From Prunus persica (Eukaryota > Streptophyta > Magnoliopsida > Rosales > Rosaceae): 64,000 bases of DNA. The first letter of the stretch is position 1, and the number at the start of each line of letters is the position of its first letter. Under the pieces are notes generated by a model that was given only the letters and a program-made list of their open reading frames with translations, had not been told where the DNA came from and ran no database searches. The stretch is taken from positions 22,768,719 to 22,832,718 of the forward strand of contig NC_034012.1 of the NCBI RefSeq assembly GCF_000346465.2, given 5' to 3'. A program made the position numbers and the translations under genes. This document shows, piece by piece, positions 1 to 12,797 of the stretch.

Positions 1-1884
1 CAGCAGCTATGACAGAAGTGACTGCACAAGAAACAAACAAGTCAGAAGTCAATCCAGCAGGAAAATAATAAAAGGAATGGAGTGTTGAAAGCTTACTAAT
101 CACTTCTACAGCCTGGATAGCTTGTCCACATATGTTCTTCGTCAGGGAGGGATCTGTTACAGACAGAACAAATTGTTAGACATCAACACAGAGGCAAAAT
201 GAGTAAAATACAGACATAATGGAGAACCTACCTTCTATGACTTGAGCATTGATGTCTTTGATGGTCTGCACTTTGAAATTCTTGGCCTCTAGCCCTGCAT
301 AAATGGCCCAGGAATCCCAGCCATCAAAGAGCACTTTGAGGGCAGTACTTGAGGCAGGCAGACCTTGGAATCTAGCTCTCCACCAAGCATCGAAATCGGC
401 ATAACTGTAGGAATTAGGCTCCCAGGATGGATAAAGAGCATCCACACTATTGTTGATCTTGTTCACAGAGCACCTGCAATCCTTCTGCACTTCCAGATCA
501 CCTGAGTCTCTCCAAGAAATGGCCGATTACAGCTTCTATACGATTTGAGTGGAATAAGCTGAGGACAGCCAAGTTGCTGTATACAGAAGTTGGGATGATA
601 CACTTCTGCCCTTAGATGATAGTTTGGAGGCTTCCCACCCCCAAAGGGTAGATCCCTAGGCAGCATCGCACTCAGGAATTTCTTCCTGAACTCGATTTCT
701 GGCTTCTTCTCCTTCAGGTTCCTTCTCAAACAGCCTGTATCTAGGCTGAAACCAAGGATAGGTCCTTCTGAGTACCACCTACCATTGAGCAGCAGACCTC
801 TTGGTGCAGTGCCTGAAGAACATCCAGTATTCTTCAATTGAGCGTTTGGGCACTTCTGCCATCATCAAAGGAAGCGCCATAACTTGATCATCAGGCAGAA
901 CTACATCCGGAAACCTCAGCTCTGGGAAGTACACTTGTAGCCAGATCTGAACCATCCAGAATGCACCAAGAGCAAACAGGTTCAGGGGATTCTCCAGAGT
1001 AGCAGTATGCAGAATCTTGAATAAATGGGCCAGAACTGTTGGACCAAGCCCCACATCATTATGATTATGCAAAACTTCCACTAGATGTCTTACTCGAGCA
1101 GAACTGCTGATGAGTAATTGGGAAAGATAAACTTGTTCAGCCAATACAAGAGGAATAACATGTTCTGCTGATCTCGATCTTTCTCTGTGCTGAACTTCTT
1201 CAGATAATTTGAGAACGAGCAGTTCTGGTTGATCGTAGCAGAAGAGATAGTGAATGGCTTGGCTAGTGTTTCTTGATTCTTCCTTCTGTGGTAATCACCA
1301 ACTGCATCCACAGGTCTTCCAGGGGGTCTGAACCTGAAAATCTGAGCCATGTCCAGCAAGGTAGAAGTCATTAAGCCCAGGCGGAAGTCAAAGGTGTTAC
1401 TGACAGAATTCCAGAAACACAGAGCAGCGGCCAAAAGATTCTTATCCCTGTTAATGGATTGCTTGGAAAGAAGGATGACATCATAGATTCCAACCCTCTT
1501 CCAATGAGCTCCATATCTTGGAAGAACCTTGTCGATCCAATCCACCCACTTCATCGTGCTGCTCCTCACTTCACTGGAAAGATAAGAGCGACTCAAATTC
1601 TTACTAACCCAGGTATGAGAAGCCAGGGCAGAAGAACTCTAAAGACACAAAGGAGCTTCAGCGTGACTCTTGAACAGTTCTGCCATTTCAGCAGGAACAG
1701 GGCCAAACCAATGAGGGCCTAGAACTAAGGTGTTTTCAAACAGGTGAAGGACATATTCGTCCAGATTCTTCTGGGCAAATGGATGGAGCTTGCTTCGAAC
1801 CTCTATTGCATGGTTATCAACACCAGAGATAGAAGTAGGAGGAAGAGAGGGGGAAGCCTTGGCACGAGTTTCTGGAGATGACAT
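1..1884 (-). pseudogene. Plant mobile domain (PMD) protein, decayed and running off the left edge
   Basis: The minus-strand translation reads like the aminotransferase-like plant mobile domain family: KWVDWIDKVLPRYG, then GIYDVILLSKQSINRDKNLL, ALCFWNSVSNTFDFRLGL, LPRDLPFGGGKPPNYHL and WDSWAIYAG, in that order. It starts at ATG 1882-1884 (MSSPETRAKASP). Damage is visible: an in-frame TAG at 1639-1641, a frame change near 1100-1140, a TAG at 779-781 after KRSAAQW, and further frame changes near 700 and 490. A splice-like junction joins 228 to an exon from about 180 to position 1. PMD proteins occur both as host silencing and development factors and inside transposons; this copy sits beside a duplicated noncoding module (1885-3839) and is therefore more likely element-derived. 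It is not expected to make a full protein. Confidence 0.8.
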
Positions 1885-3839
1885 TTTTCAAAATACGAGC
1901 AAAAGAGGGGAAATCGAAGTTTGATTGCAGGAAGGAACAAAGGATTCTGAAAGAAATCAGAGTTTGAAAGAGTTAGGTTTTTCGAATGAACAAGAGTTGA
2001 GGGTTTGAATTTTTTTTTTTTTTTTTTTAACTCAAAATCGTGGAAAGAAGAAGGCAAGGCATCATCTGATGATGGCTAGCTAGTAAACTAGCCAATGGCT
2101 GCCCAGTTTCCCACGAAGTCTAGTTCAGTAGACAAGACGTGGCAAACGTGGGTTGATTAAAGCGGAAAAGAGTGGCGCGCAACATTGATGGCCAATTGAT
2201 TCAAATCTAAACCGTTAAAAATTGGAAACCGTTTTCCAAAAACAGTTCAGATTCAAGGGGGCATTGTTTGGGCCAAAATTCTGCACAACTAGCCCAACGC
2301 TAGAGGCCCAAAACGACAAAGCAATCTCAGAATCCAGGCAGTTTGGACTTTTCCATTTAAATTGGAATCAAGAGCCCAGCCCAGGATCTATCAACCCACG
2401 AGAATAAACTTGGGCTTTGGAAAACAGAGAAAAGAAATCAGCCCACAGTCCCAAAACACAACCTGGGCTTGGCGTGATCAAATGAAAAAGAGAAAAGCCC
2501 AAAATCGAAGCAAGCCCACGTGACTACCTGACTTTGAAAAGTCAGCAATTTCAACTAGTCATAAGAGCTGATAAGGAGTTAATGAAGGCAGGTCTCAAAC
2601 AGGAAGATATCTCCAATCTTTTCAGTCAAAAGAAGATCAAAATCTCTTTCTATATAATTCTGCATCAGGACAGGCATCATTTCCAAGGGATAAGCAAACT
2701 AACCATCACGGCAGATTGAATTTTTACAAAAAGCAATTAAAGGTTAAAAAGGGATTAGGTTTTTCTTTCAAAAAACAGAGACGTGATCACCATAAAGAAC
2801 TGACTGTTGATGGTTTGTTTGCCAGAATAGATAAAAATCCCCTTTTCTTTGACATTTAAAATAAAAGATCTTGTTTTTAGAAAATCTACCGCCCATTATT
2901 AAAAGATTAAAAAAAATCACACTCTAGCGTTCTATAAATATGAGAGAAGGTGAACAGATCAAAGGACAGCCAAAAAATAAATCAAAAACAAAAGCTCAAA
3001 ATGATCACTTGATCTCAAAAAACCTTCAAAACACTGAAGCAATCAAAGCTCATTGCAACCAAGTCAAGCTAGAATTCAGAGTCTCTAAATTCAGTTCAGT
3101 TTCAGAGAAATAGTCATACAAAGCGAGATTTCTCTCGTTACAAATTTGGTTCAGCATAAGTCAAAACAAGCAAAGTTTGGGTTTTGCAAATATGAAAACC
3201 TCAACAAATTTATAGAGAGCCCTGATCAAGCAAAACAAGTACTACAGCACAGTTCCAGCTCAGTATTCATCAAATCCAGCCACTTCTGCCCCTTCCAGAC
3301 TGAAGAGGTTCCAATTCTGCCCGTTCAAAAAGCCTTCCAGGGCTTGAAATAGATTAAAGCTCTGCCAGACTCGAACGTTGGTATCGATTTATAGCTGAAA
3401 CTTGACAGTTGAAGGTGTTGATGGTCCAATTCAATCCGAATCAAAAGTAGCTATCCAAGCAGAAATTGAAGTCCAATGCTCTTTTGTCTTTTTTAGAGTT
3501 AGTCTTTCCCTTTCTGAGTCTTGTAAAAGGTAGTTCTGTCTGAAACAGTTTACTTTCTTGTTATTTATTCTGGCCAGAACTACTAGTTTTGTACTGTGAA
3601 AATTGTGAAGTCCTCACTAGTCTAAGGCAAGAAAAGAACTTACTTGGGAGATATTCCTCATCCAAATTCACAATCGCTTGTTTAGAAATCAGTGACTTGG
3701 GGCGCAAGTTATCCATTTTTAAAGAAGTCTGCTAGGGTTTTTATTGCTAGCAGTGGCACGCTCATACACAAAAGAAAGTTGACTTGTTAACCACAAATAG
3801 TTTTCAGGACAATAGGGAACTTTACCCTACCATCACAGG
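1885..3839. repeat. Upstream module of the PMD unit (copy 1)
   Basis: No gene is seen here. From about 2240 to 3839 the sequence is closely related, in reverse orientation, to 17461-21763. Shared landmarks are CCTACCATCACAG at 3827-3839, TTGGGGCGCAAGTTATCC near 3700 and CTTGGGAGATATTCCTC near 3645. A TATA-like TATAAATAT sits at about 2934 on the plus strand. That would drive transcription away from the PMD pseudogene, so the module may contain its own promoter or be part of an LTR. No primer-binding site or polyprotein was recognised. Confidence 0.6.
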
Positions 3840-4710
3840 AACAAATCAAAAACGGGTGAACAGGGCCTTGCCATGCCGGCCCATTTAGTAAAATCATTTA
3901 TCCCGGCCCGGTCCAAATTCCATGTCCACATTGAAACGAGTTGGGCCGAGCTCGTGCCATGCTCGTGCTCGTGCTCGTACTTGTGCCATACTCAGGCCCA
4001 AGAACCAACCATTTAATTTGAATTTTTTTCACTTGATTTTTTTTTCACTACATAATTCAAATTATAAACATTAAAAATATAATTAGATGCAAGAAATGAT
4101 GAACTATTTGAAAACCTTAATCAATCAAACATCCAAACAATATGAAAGGGCGGAGGGCAAAAAGTGTCCAACTCCACAAAGTCCACTTCAACTTTTCATC
4201 TTTAAACAACTTATTATTTTATATGTGAAGAAATATCTTGCTTTGACTATAAGAGAAGCGTATATGTCATATGTACTGATTAGATATCAAGTCCAATGTT
4301 GTTTAATTAATTAAGGACCCAAATAATTTCCCTAAAATGAAAGACATCAAATATATGTTTATGATTATAAAAAATAATAAAAATAAAAATAAAAATAAAA
4401 CCATATAAACAATGACATTAGATGTCAAAATATTTGCATTTTGACTTTTGAGAAAGGAAAAAATGTTAAGTAGGCTGGGCTTGGGCCATGCTTGAAGCGG
4501 GCTTGGGCTTGTGCCGTGCTTGAAGCAGGCTCGGGCCATGGGCCGACTTGGTCCATTGGACCTCTTTTTTTGATCCTCGCCCAACCCAAGTTTTCGTTCC
4601 GTGCCGAGCACGGCCTATTAATATTCGTGCTCGTGTCGTGTCGTGTCTCATTTAAACAGGCTGAGCTCATGCCGTGCTGGGCCGACCCGTCCTGTTTGAC
4701 ACCTCTGGTT
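3840..4710. mobile_element. Degenerate non-autonomous element with GC-rich inverted ends (hAT-like MITE?)
   Basis: GC-rich arms (about 3850-4005 and 4475-4708) flank an AT-rich core. They are rich in GGCCCGG, GTGCTCGTGC and GTGCCGTGC words and are roughly inverted relative to each other. The right arm ends GTTTGACACCTCTGG, whose complement resembles the CAGAGGTGTCAAAC-type ends of plant hAT MITEs. The left end is mutated and no clean target duplication was found. Superfamily assignment is inference. Confidence 0.4.
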
Positions 4711-5342
4711 TGTACTACACATTGTAATAAGTTGTTGTATAACTAGGAACTCAGTTACCCGAACATGAACGTAACAACGATGTGAGCAAGACAACAGAAT
4801 AACACTTACACCATAGGATGAACACCTTCATTCAACCCATTGCCCTTAATATTTGTCCCATAGCCCCGATTCCAAACTTCATAGCAGTGGTCAAATTATC
4901 ACATATCTCTTGATAATGCTTCCCCACTAAATAAACCACATTTAAAGCAAATTGTAGTTGAACTATCATCATAAATGGCTTTTCGTTCACCCAAATAAAT
5001 TAAATAGTAAAACATTATTTATCCCAAAAAAAATTAGTAGTTAAAATAAATAGTGTAGCTACTTAACGTATTACGTTCTTGGACTCCACAAAGCTAATCA
5101 TAAATGCATAGCAACAAACAGTAGCACTCATAATTGCAAGAATTCATGATAAAGCTTCATCATCACATTTCATTTTGCAATTTAAGCATGTTATACATAC
5201 AAGCTCTTTCCAAATACACCTCCTAAAGATTGAGCCAAGTATAAGTATATATCAACATTTACATTTGTATAGCATGATATAAGGGAAGAAAAAGAAAACA
5301 ACCATCTCTTCTCTTTGTTGAGTTACTCTTTTCTTCTTACCA
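4711..5342. other. Intergenic, 3' side of NF-YB7
   Basis: AT-rich non-coding sequence. It probably includes the NF-YB7 3' UTR near 5280-5342. No open frame, repeat or structured RNA was recognised. Confidence 0.5.
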
Positions 5343-6035
5343 TTACCAATGCCCCACTGAATCAATATGATCTTGTGGGTGCAATTGTTTTTGAATTGAA
5401 GTTGGGGAGAAGGGCAAAGAGAAGGCTGTCTGATGATGATCCGCAGCGGCAGCGGCTATGAAAGATGGCTGAGAAAGGAGATTGGTGGAAGAATATACAC
5501 TATTATCGTAAGCAGATACTAAAGTTTGTTGTTCTTGTTGTTCTGGTTGCTGGTGGTGGTGGTTTTGTTGGTGTTGCTGCAGCTGCCTTTGTTCCAATCT
5601 TTGTTGCTTTGGAACATTTAGCTTTTCCCCTTCAAGTTCTCTATATTTCTGGAGGTAGAGCTTTAATGGATGTACATAGTCCTCAAATCCGAGGGTTGTG
5701 ATGGCCCAGATGATATCTTCACCGTTGATGGTCTTCCTCTTTTCTCTCTGGCATTTATCAGAAGCTTCTCCTGTGACAAAGCTTATGAACTCAGAGACAC
5801 ATTCTTGAACAGTCTCCTTTGCATCTTTTGAGATTTTTCCATTGCCTGGGATCACTTTCTTCATAATGCGACCAACATTTGCTATGGGGAGGAATCTATC
5901 TTGTTCTTTATTGCTATTGTTATTGTTATTGTAAGTGCTATTGCCGTTGTTGTTATTGCTACTTGCACTGCTCTTTACACCACATGGGTTTTCTGGGCTC
6001 CCTCCACTTGGCCCATTTAGCCTCTCATCTTCCAT
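5343..6035 (-). CDS. NF-YB7: Nuclear transcription factor Y subunit B-7 (NF-YB7)
   Basis: A single-exon 230-aa protein. NF-YB is the histone-fold subunit of the CCAAT-binding trimer NF-Y; it dimerises with NF-YC in the nucleus and NF-YA then contacts CCAAT. The core at residues about 46-135 is intact: [15 protein letters not shown], the Ser/Thr-poor helix [36 protein letters not shown] and [15 protein letters not shown]. An Asn-rich stretch precedes the core and a long Gln/His-rich tail follows. The extreme C-terminus (FSPTSIQKQ ... IDSVGHW) matches the tail pattern of the NF-YB7 branch rather than of NF-YB2/3. Intronless structure is usual for this clade. The Asn and Gln codon runs are low-complexity and may vary in length between alleles. 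Confidence 0.93.
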   Translation of the reverse strand: MEDERLNGPSGGSPENPCGVKSSASSNNNNGNSTYNNNNNSNKEQDRFLPIANVGRIMKKVIPGNGKISKDAKETVQECVSEFISFVTGEASDKCQREKRKTINGEDIIWAITTLGFEDYVHPLKLYLQKYRELEGEKLNVPKQQRLEQRQLQQHQQNHHHQQPEQQEQQTLVSAYDNSVYSSTNLLSQPSFIAAAAADHHQTAFSLPFSPTSIQKQLHPQDHIDSVGHW

Positions 6036-7018
6036 TTTTTCTCTTTTCTTTTGTTAAAAGGAAAATTGGTGGTGAGTGTTTAAGGATTTTGGTATATGTA
6101 TAGCCTAAAATTACACAGAAACAAAAACCATAAAAATAGGCAGCTGAAGAGGTTCATTTTCACCAATTAAACTCCCCAGGGACTCGCTCTCTCTCTCTCT
6201 CTCTCACCACTCAGGAACTGTCGTCACCTAATCTAAGCAACTTTCTTTTCCAACATAAAAATCACTTCTTAATTACGTGGCATACCCCCCATTGATCCAG
6301 TAAACCTTTCCTTTTCCTTTCTTGCAATTTACTCTTTTTCAAGTCTCCCGAACAAGTTTTCGAGAAATTAAACTTCGGATTCATTTCCAACATTGAGAAG
6401 AGAACACTACAAGCTACTCTGAGCATGCCCTCATTTCCAACATTGAGAAGAAAACACTACAAGCTACTCTAAGCATGCCCTCATACTACTACGTATTCGG
6501 GTAAGGCTCGACTTTAACAACTTTTATCCCCGTCAGGTGTTAAAAACATTCTTTGTTTTATTTTCTTCTGATTTTGAAAACCTGGTGAGTGTCCATAACA
6601 GGGGTACCAAATATGGCCTAGATCTTGAACCATTTTCCTCACATCACATCAATTTACCAGTCTAGGTAGGCATTTCGAAAGGGACAATCCAAATTCTCAT
6701 ATATTATTCGACCAAAAAAACAAACCTCGGATATTATAAAATAAATAAATAAATAAGGGTTTACACTTGCAAGAATGTTCTCATTTTCTTTTTCCATCAA
6801 TAACCAGCAAGGTAGTGTTACAATGGAACTCCAAACATCAAATTTTAAAAAGAAAGAAAAAAATGTAACAAAAAATCAAGAGACCCTACTACAAGGCCTA
6901 ACTAGAATGATACAATGGCTAATATAAAGTACAATTACCATGAATTTTCAATTAACAACCAGTACAAAAAAGAATGTGTAACTATATCCTCTTAGCAGCC
7001 AGCCACTCCAGGGCATGC
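6036..7018. other. NF-YB7 5' region and PMT26 3' region
   Basis: A TATA-like CTATACATATACC lies about 60 bases upstream of the NF-YB7 start on the minus strand. A short CT microsatellite is at 6188-6206. A 50-bp sequence beginning TCATTTCCAACATTGAGAAG is tandemly duplicated (6381-6430 and 6431-6480). The left side of PMT26, probably its 3' UTR, occupies the stretch up to 7018. No other gene is seen. Confidence 0.6.
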
Positions 7019-10000
7019 TTACGCAATGGCATACTTGAGTGTCTCCGACTCCTTTGGCCGCCACAAGGACTTTTGGACGCAAAGCAATCCCTCCTTGTCT
7101 TTGGAATAGGTCATGCGAACCTCCCACTGCATTGACTTCACCATGTTCTCCAGCTCATTAATAGTCTCAACATCATCTCTCACGATAAGCTTTCCCTCTG
7201 GTCGAAGGATCCGATCAACCTCTGCAACTACAGCCGCTAAATTGCACCTGTCATTCATAAACCATTCCAAAGTTAGACGGCAAAAAGAATTGGTTAATGA
7301 AATGAATGCTTTGCTGCTGCGAAAATGAGAAATGGTATATAGTGCATACCTTTTTTTAAGCTTGGAAAACAGATGATCTGCATGGAGAAGGTCGTAGGAC
7401 CTGGGGTAGGTGCTAAATGATTCACACCAATCATGATATATACCAAACAAACCTCGTTCGTAAATTATGGGTAGTGTATCTGGAGAGTCTACAGAGACCA
7501 CGTTCATGACCCAAATTTTCAAATCTTTCAAAGCAGCAGCAAATCTGCAAGCACAACCAGAAGTCAGCACCAATGGAAACAGACAAAAGGACTAGATACA
7601 ATAAGCTACATCACACATATAATTAAGAAACCACCACCTCTAACTCAATATCCCACTTGTACATATTCTTTGGCAAGCTCAAGAACAAGAAAGATAAATG
7701 ATACAGTAGAAACTATAAAGTTTGTCGATTTTTACATGCATCAAGCAAAACCCATCAAAACACACTATTGAAGATAACATTATAACACCAAGGAACCATT
7801 TCACTTACCCTCCATACACAGCTCGCATGTCCATAACATTCCTAACAGATGACCAGTTAATCCCCATTCCATTTAGATATGATTTGGTCACCACGCGTTT
7901 CCAGTGCTCATAGTCTGCAGTGAAATCCTCGGGGGCAGGTTTCCCATAAACACCAACTTGGGAACTTAACAACCAGTAAGGTGTCTTGTCCAACCTCGAT
8001 GGCCACTGTTCAGGCCATTCAGACCCACGCTCTTTTGCATCTACAGGCACTTTGTGCATGCATGCTTGTAGTGGCACATTCCTGTGTACAACAAATCAAC
8101 CATGGATGAGGGCAGCTATAGAGCTTGAAAATTATAGTTGTCTTCAGGTTTGCAACCAGTAACACCATTTCCAATTCTATGGAGAGAACAGTTGTGTTCT
8201 TCCAAATGCATCATAGTATTCTTTCACATGATTTAAGAATCAATGAGAAAATATCCATTCACCAACACAATAGAAGTTAAGCAGGCTCATTACGCCATAA
8301 ATAGAACTTTGTGATTTGATCCAGAAAGATTCTTGACAACTAAATCAAATGTCCGGAAATTTAATGTTCCAATTTCTTCATTGAATTTAAAAAATATACA
8401 AATATATGAAAGAAAAAACGAAGTTAAAGATAACAAGTACCAGGCTGCATTTGGATCATCGGAGTTACCACAGAGAGGAGGATTGCTCTGTGATCTTTTC
8501 TCATAGCACTCATTTGAAGTGGGCTTTCTGTATATGGCTGCACCAACTCCATTTATTGTATCCTTATTAATTGACACAAGTTCCCAGCATAGCGATTTCG
8601 TTAGTTCCTTCATGGCTGTAAATGTTCCCCACAAAATTGCCTCATTAGAATTCACCAACCAAGTCCAAATAAAAAATTCTAAAGATACAAGGTTTTAAAT
8701 AATTTACAATTCCATATTTGAACATCTTCAGCCAGCTTCTGATAAACTGGAGTAGCAGACCAGACAAAGAAACCACCAGGTCTCAATACACGATTCAGCT
8801 CCAATAGAAGCTTACCACCTGCATATCATACTTAATGTGAATGTCCAAAACAAAAGAATTGACCAAAAAAGCCCCCTCTAACTATTACTACAGCAGAAAA
8901 GGCTGGCTAAACATCTTCCAAATGTAGAAGCCTCTTCGGTTTTTGTTCACCAACACTTTTCTATCATAAAAATCATGGAAGTAGAAAACAGTATTTAAGA
9001 TGCAACCAAACAAGATTTGAAAACTTCTTCCAGAAGAAGTTTCAGAAAACAAGCTTGAAAACAAAAGGCATCAAAACAATGTTTTCAAAATCTCTTTCAA
9101 GTTTTCAAATCAGAAGACTTATTGTTGCTTTTCAACATCATTTATAACAGTTCTGGAAAACTCAGCTGAACAGGGCCCTTACTTCTCACATATGGAAACA
9201 GAAATTTAAACAACAATCTAAACCCAGATGATCTTGATTTCATTTAGTCGTCACAAATTAAATAAAGTAATTGGAATACCTTCTATATGCCAAGGAACCC
9301 TGCAGCGGGCACAGTGGACAACATCAAAAACTTTGCTGGGGAAAGGAAGCCTTTTCGTGCCCATTACGGCAGATATAGCAGGAATTCCTCTTTCAAGTGC
9401 AAACTGCACTTGAGCTTCATGCTCATCTTTTGGGGCAAATGACATTGCAAGGACATCTCTGTCAAAGAGATAGCCTCCAAAGCTTGCAACCCCACATCCA
9501 ACATCCAATATGACACGTGATCGTTTCCCCCATGCAATATCAGGAACAGACTGCAAGATAAAGACAATTAAAGCTAAGCAAAATGTAATTTTGATTAGCA
9601 CTAAGAAGAACAGTTACTAGTAGACTAAGTGCAAACTAATTATTTGAAAACAGTTATTTATTTCCCAAAGACCATCAAGTTAAAATGATGAAATTACTAC
9701 TACGTTGATCTTATAATAGAGAGTTTATAAAAGTGAGCCCTGGAACGCTTTTAGCATAAATAGGTCTCAAGTCTAACATCCCAGAACTACAAAGATTGGA
9801 TGCAACACATTGTTGACTATACAAAGAATATTCCTCAAGGCATGAGTTGATTAAAATATTAGGGGGGAAAATCCAAGGATTGAATGCACACATTGTGACA
9901 ATGCAGTAAATGTGCATGCAGATTTACAGAAAGAAACTAAACTGGCATGCAAAGTAATACAAGTGGACTGGATGTGAAAAGGATCAGATGAATAAAAGCA

Positions 10001-11295
10001 TTCACCTCTTGTATGAAATCTATATAATGAAGAGCACCACGCTTGAATTGAGTTCCACCACCAGGAAAAGTAAGATATTCACCAGTAACTTTGACCCAAT
10101 TCTGATGTCCCTTAACTTGAGCAAGCTTGGTATGGGGAACATTGTAGTACCATATCTGCAACAATGCACCTTATCAATTTATCTCAGAAAGGAGAGAGTT
10201 AATGTGGAAATAAATTGGCATTTTAATTCAGTTATATACCTTTTCCCTGCTCTTTGGCCATTCAATTGAGCGTCTATATCCTTCCGGCACAGGAAGAAGG
10301 CAGGTGGGGGCCTCTTCGGGACAGTGCCTCTCACGATGTTCGTAATGCTTGGTACTATGAAGACTTTTAATGGCTTGCAAATTGTCAAGGCATGGGATGA
10401 AATCAGGCCCAGCAGTGGAATTGCAGAGTTTCCAGTTGTAACTAGTTTGCTGATTTGAAGAAAGTTGAGCCTCCTTCTCATTTTTTGACTCTGCCGATTG
10501 AGTTGACCATGACCCATTTTGAGTTGCAGTCTCGTTCAACAGCTCTGACTGAGCAACAGAAGGAAAAACCTCATTACTACTCTGGTTTTTGGCCTGCCCA
10601 TTTTCCTTTTTCTCACCATCTGACTCCTTAGTGTCAGTTAGGTCCACTTTCTCCTCTATCTGACCATTCACGTTTTCAGTATCCTTAGTTTCATCCGATT
10701 TCTTGTCATCGTCACTGGAATCAGACTTCTTCTCATTATCATTTTCAGTACCATCACTCTTCTTCTCTCCATCTTCTTGATTCGACTCACCATTTTCCAC
10801 CTTAGAATCTAAATCCTCCGTTTTACTTCCTCCGTTCTCTGTTTCAGTTTTTGACCCATCTTCAGATTTCTCCTCATTCTTCTCTTCAGTTTTCTCCTCA
10901 GGCGTGTCTTCAGTCTTTTCAACAAATTTCTCCTCAGTCTTCTCCTCTGACTTCCCTTCGACCTTCTCTTCAACTTGAGTAGCACCATCACTGCTGTCTC
11001 CTTTGGTTGCATCCTCAGGTAAATCACCTGGGTTATCTTCAAATTGCCTGGTAGTGCCCTCATTGGTGTCACTCACTTGTTCCTTCACATCAACCTTATT
11101 GTTGTCTTGCTCGTTGAGCTCGCTCTTTTTCTCCTGAGGTACATCTACATTTTGAACAGGAACTACAGACGACGAGGTCATCATCCAAACCCCGACCAAG
11201 CACAAAGCTACAAACACCACAATGGTCACGGTCGAGCAGTAACTACTCGCCGAAGACCTCCTATTGTCTACTCTAGTATATTTCCCTGTCGCCAT
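7019..11295 (-). CDS. PMT26: Probable methyltransferase PMT26-type (QUA2/TSD2 family)
   Basis: Eight coding exons joined by GT-AG junctions: 11295-10240, 10155-10006, 9550-9280, 8818-8708, 8615-8441, 8081-7809, 7544-7350 and 7247-7019. The sum is 2460 nt, 819 aa, close to the Arabidopsis PMT26 length. These are type II Golgi membrane proteins thought to methylate pectic homogalacturonan. The N-terminus has a signal anchor (residues about 20-45, [17 protein letters not shown]). A long acidic Glu/Lys/Asp-rich stem runs to about residue 270. The DUF248 methyltransferase domain contains [19 protein letters not shown] (SAM-binding), [37 protein letters not shown] and [33 protein letters not shown] and [12 protein letters not shown] place it with PMT26 rather than PMT24/25. 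A 5' UTR intron is likely (about 11332-11696). Confidence 0.93.
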
Positions 11296-11737
11296 GTTTT
11301 CCCAGCACAAGTGTTCCGTAATAATCTACACCTGAAAATTGAAACAACATAAATACAAAAACAAATTACGCAACAACGTAATTCAATGCAATTCAACAGA
11401 TCCAACAAGATTGCCTAGATCTAGCAATATCAGAAAACGAAAATATGAATATAAAGTTATGAAGTTGCCAAAAAGGGAAATTGGCAACGCAAATTGAAAG
11501 GCAAAGATTACTAAATACAACAACCACAACCAATTGACCACTATGAAACACAGGAAAACGAGTCAGAGTCTCCCAAGAATCTAAATTTAGCTAAGAAAAA
11601 CAAAGTAACAACCATGGAATGAAAGAAACAAATTAACAGATCTGCATCGAATATGAAGAAATCTGAGCTGAAAATTTTGAAATCTTTTGGAGGTACCTTG
11701 TTTGCGATAACAATGTGAAGCAGATCTGATCTCTGCG

Positions 11738-11879
11738 TGAGAGAGAGAGAGAGAGAGAGAGAGAGCAAAAGCTGCGAGGGTTATCCCTCCATGTTCATCG
11801 CCAGAGAAAAGAAAAGAAAAGAATAGAAAAAGAAAAGAATAGAAAAAGAAAGAGAGGTATTTGATTTTGATGGTTGCTT

Positions 11880-11911
<32 letters not shown>

Positions 11912-12104
11912 TGTAGTTGGCAAAAGGGTAGAGGACGCGGAAGAGATTTAATAGCAAAGAGTTAGGGGGGAGAGAGAGAGAGAGAGAGAGAACTTTCTTT
12001 CTTTATCGAATAATTATTATTTTTATTATTTTCCTATGAATTGCACAGTACGAAGAACTTCCAGTTTATTTACGCGTCATTCCTAGAGAGAGAGAGAGAG
12101 AGAG
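11738..12104. repeat. GA-repeat clusters upstream of PMT26
   Basis: Four separate (GA)n runs lie at about 11738-11765, 11879-11907, 11970-11991 and 12085-12104, in and just upstream of the probable PMT26 transcription start. GA repeats are binding sites for plant BBR/BPC factors. A role here is inference; they may only be microsatellites. Confidence 0.6.
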
Positions 12105-12272
12105 ACGGCCACAAACAGGAAAGCCGTGAAAGAGGATAAGCTACTGTAAATCCGGCACTCCGCGTATTGCGGAAAGGGTAGTTTCGTAAATATTTTTAAT
12201 TTTGTCCATTAAATTCTTTTCCTTTTCCGTAATTTAGAAAATTAAAATAAGGATCAAATATATATTTCAAAA

Positions 12273-12787
12273 GGTTTAATCGTTTTATTAGTTCCTGAAT
12301 TTTGACCCAATTTGTATTTGAGTACCTCAATTTTCAAAATGATTCATGTGGTCCTTTAACTTTAGTTTCGTTTAAACAAATGGTCATGCTGTCAATTTTG
12401 TTAATTTTTTCTGTTAAATGTAAGGACAAAATGGTATTTTTATTCAAACAAAAAAATGAATAAAAAATTATATCTTTAAAATAACAATAAAAGAAAATAT
12501 TAAAAAACCAACTAAAAAAAATCAAGTTTGGTGGGAGTAGAAATCGGGATAGAGGGAGAGAGAGAGTTTAATTTTAATTTTTTTAATTTTGTATTCATAT
12601 TTTAATCAATTTTTATACAAAAATGTCATTTTGCCCATGCATTTAACATAAAAAATTAACAAAATTGACGGCAGGACCATTTGTCCTAACGAAACTAAAA
12701 TTAAAGGACCACGGAAACCATTTTGAAAATTGAGGCATTCAAATGCAAATCGGGTCTAAATTCAGGAACTAATAAAAAGATTAACCC
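12273..12787. mobile_element. Foldback MITE with long terminal inverted repeats (Mutator-type by target duplication)
   Basis: The ends are inverted copies of each other for roughly 190 bases: left GGTTTAATCGTTTTATTAG, right end complement GGGTTAATCTTTTTATTAG. The perfect 10-bp direct repeat TATTTCAAAA flanks the element at 12263-12272 and 12788-12797. The length is 515 bp. There is no coding capacity. A 9-10-bp duplication with long inverted repeats suggests a MULE-derived MITE. Confidence 0.82.
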
Positions 12788-12797
12788 TATTTCAAAA

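Noticed and set aside
5465..5701. Plus-strand hydrophobic frame in NF-YB7
   Set aside because: Antisense of the Gln/His-rich tail of NF-YB7.
7113..7328. Plus-strand frame of 71 aa
   Set aside because: Antisense shadow of PMT26 exon 8 and the adjoining intron.
10809..11072. Arg/Lys-rich 87-aa frame inside PMT26
   Set aside because: It is a shifted frame of the acidic stem of PMT26 exon 1.
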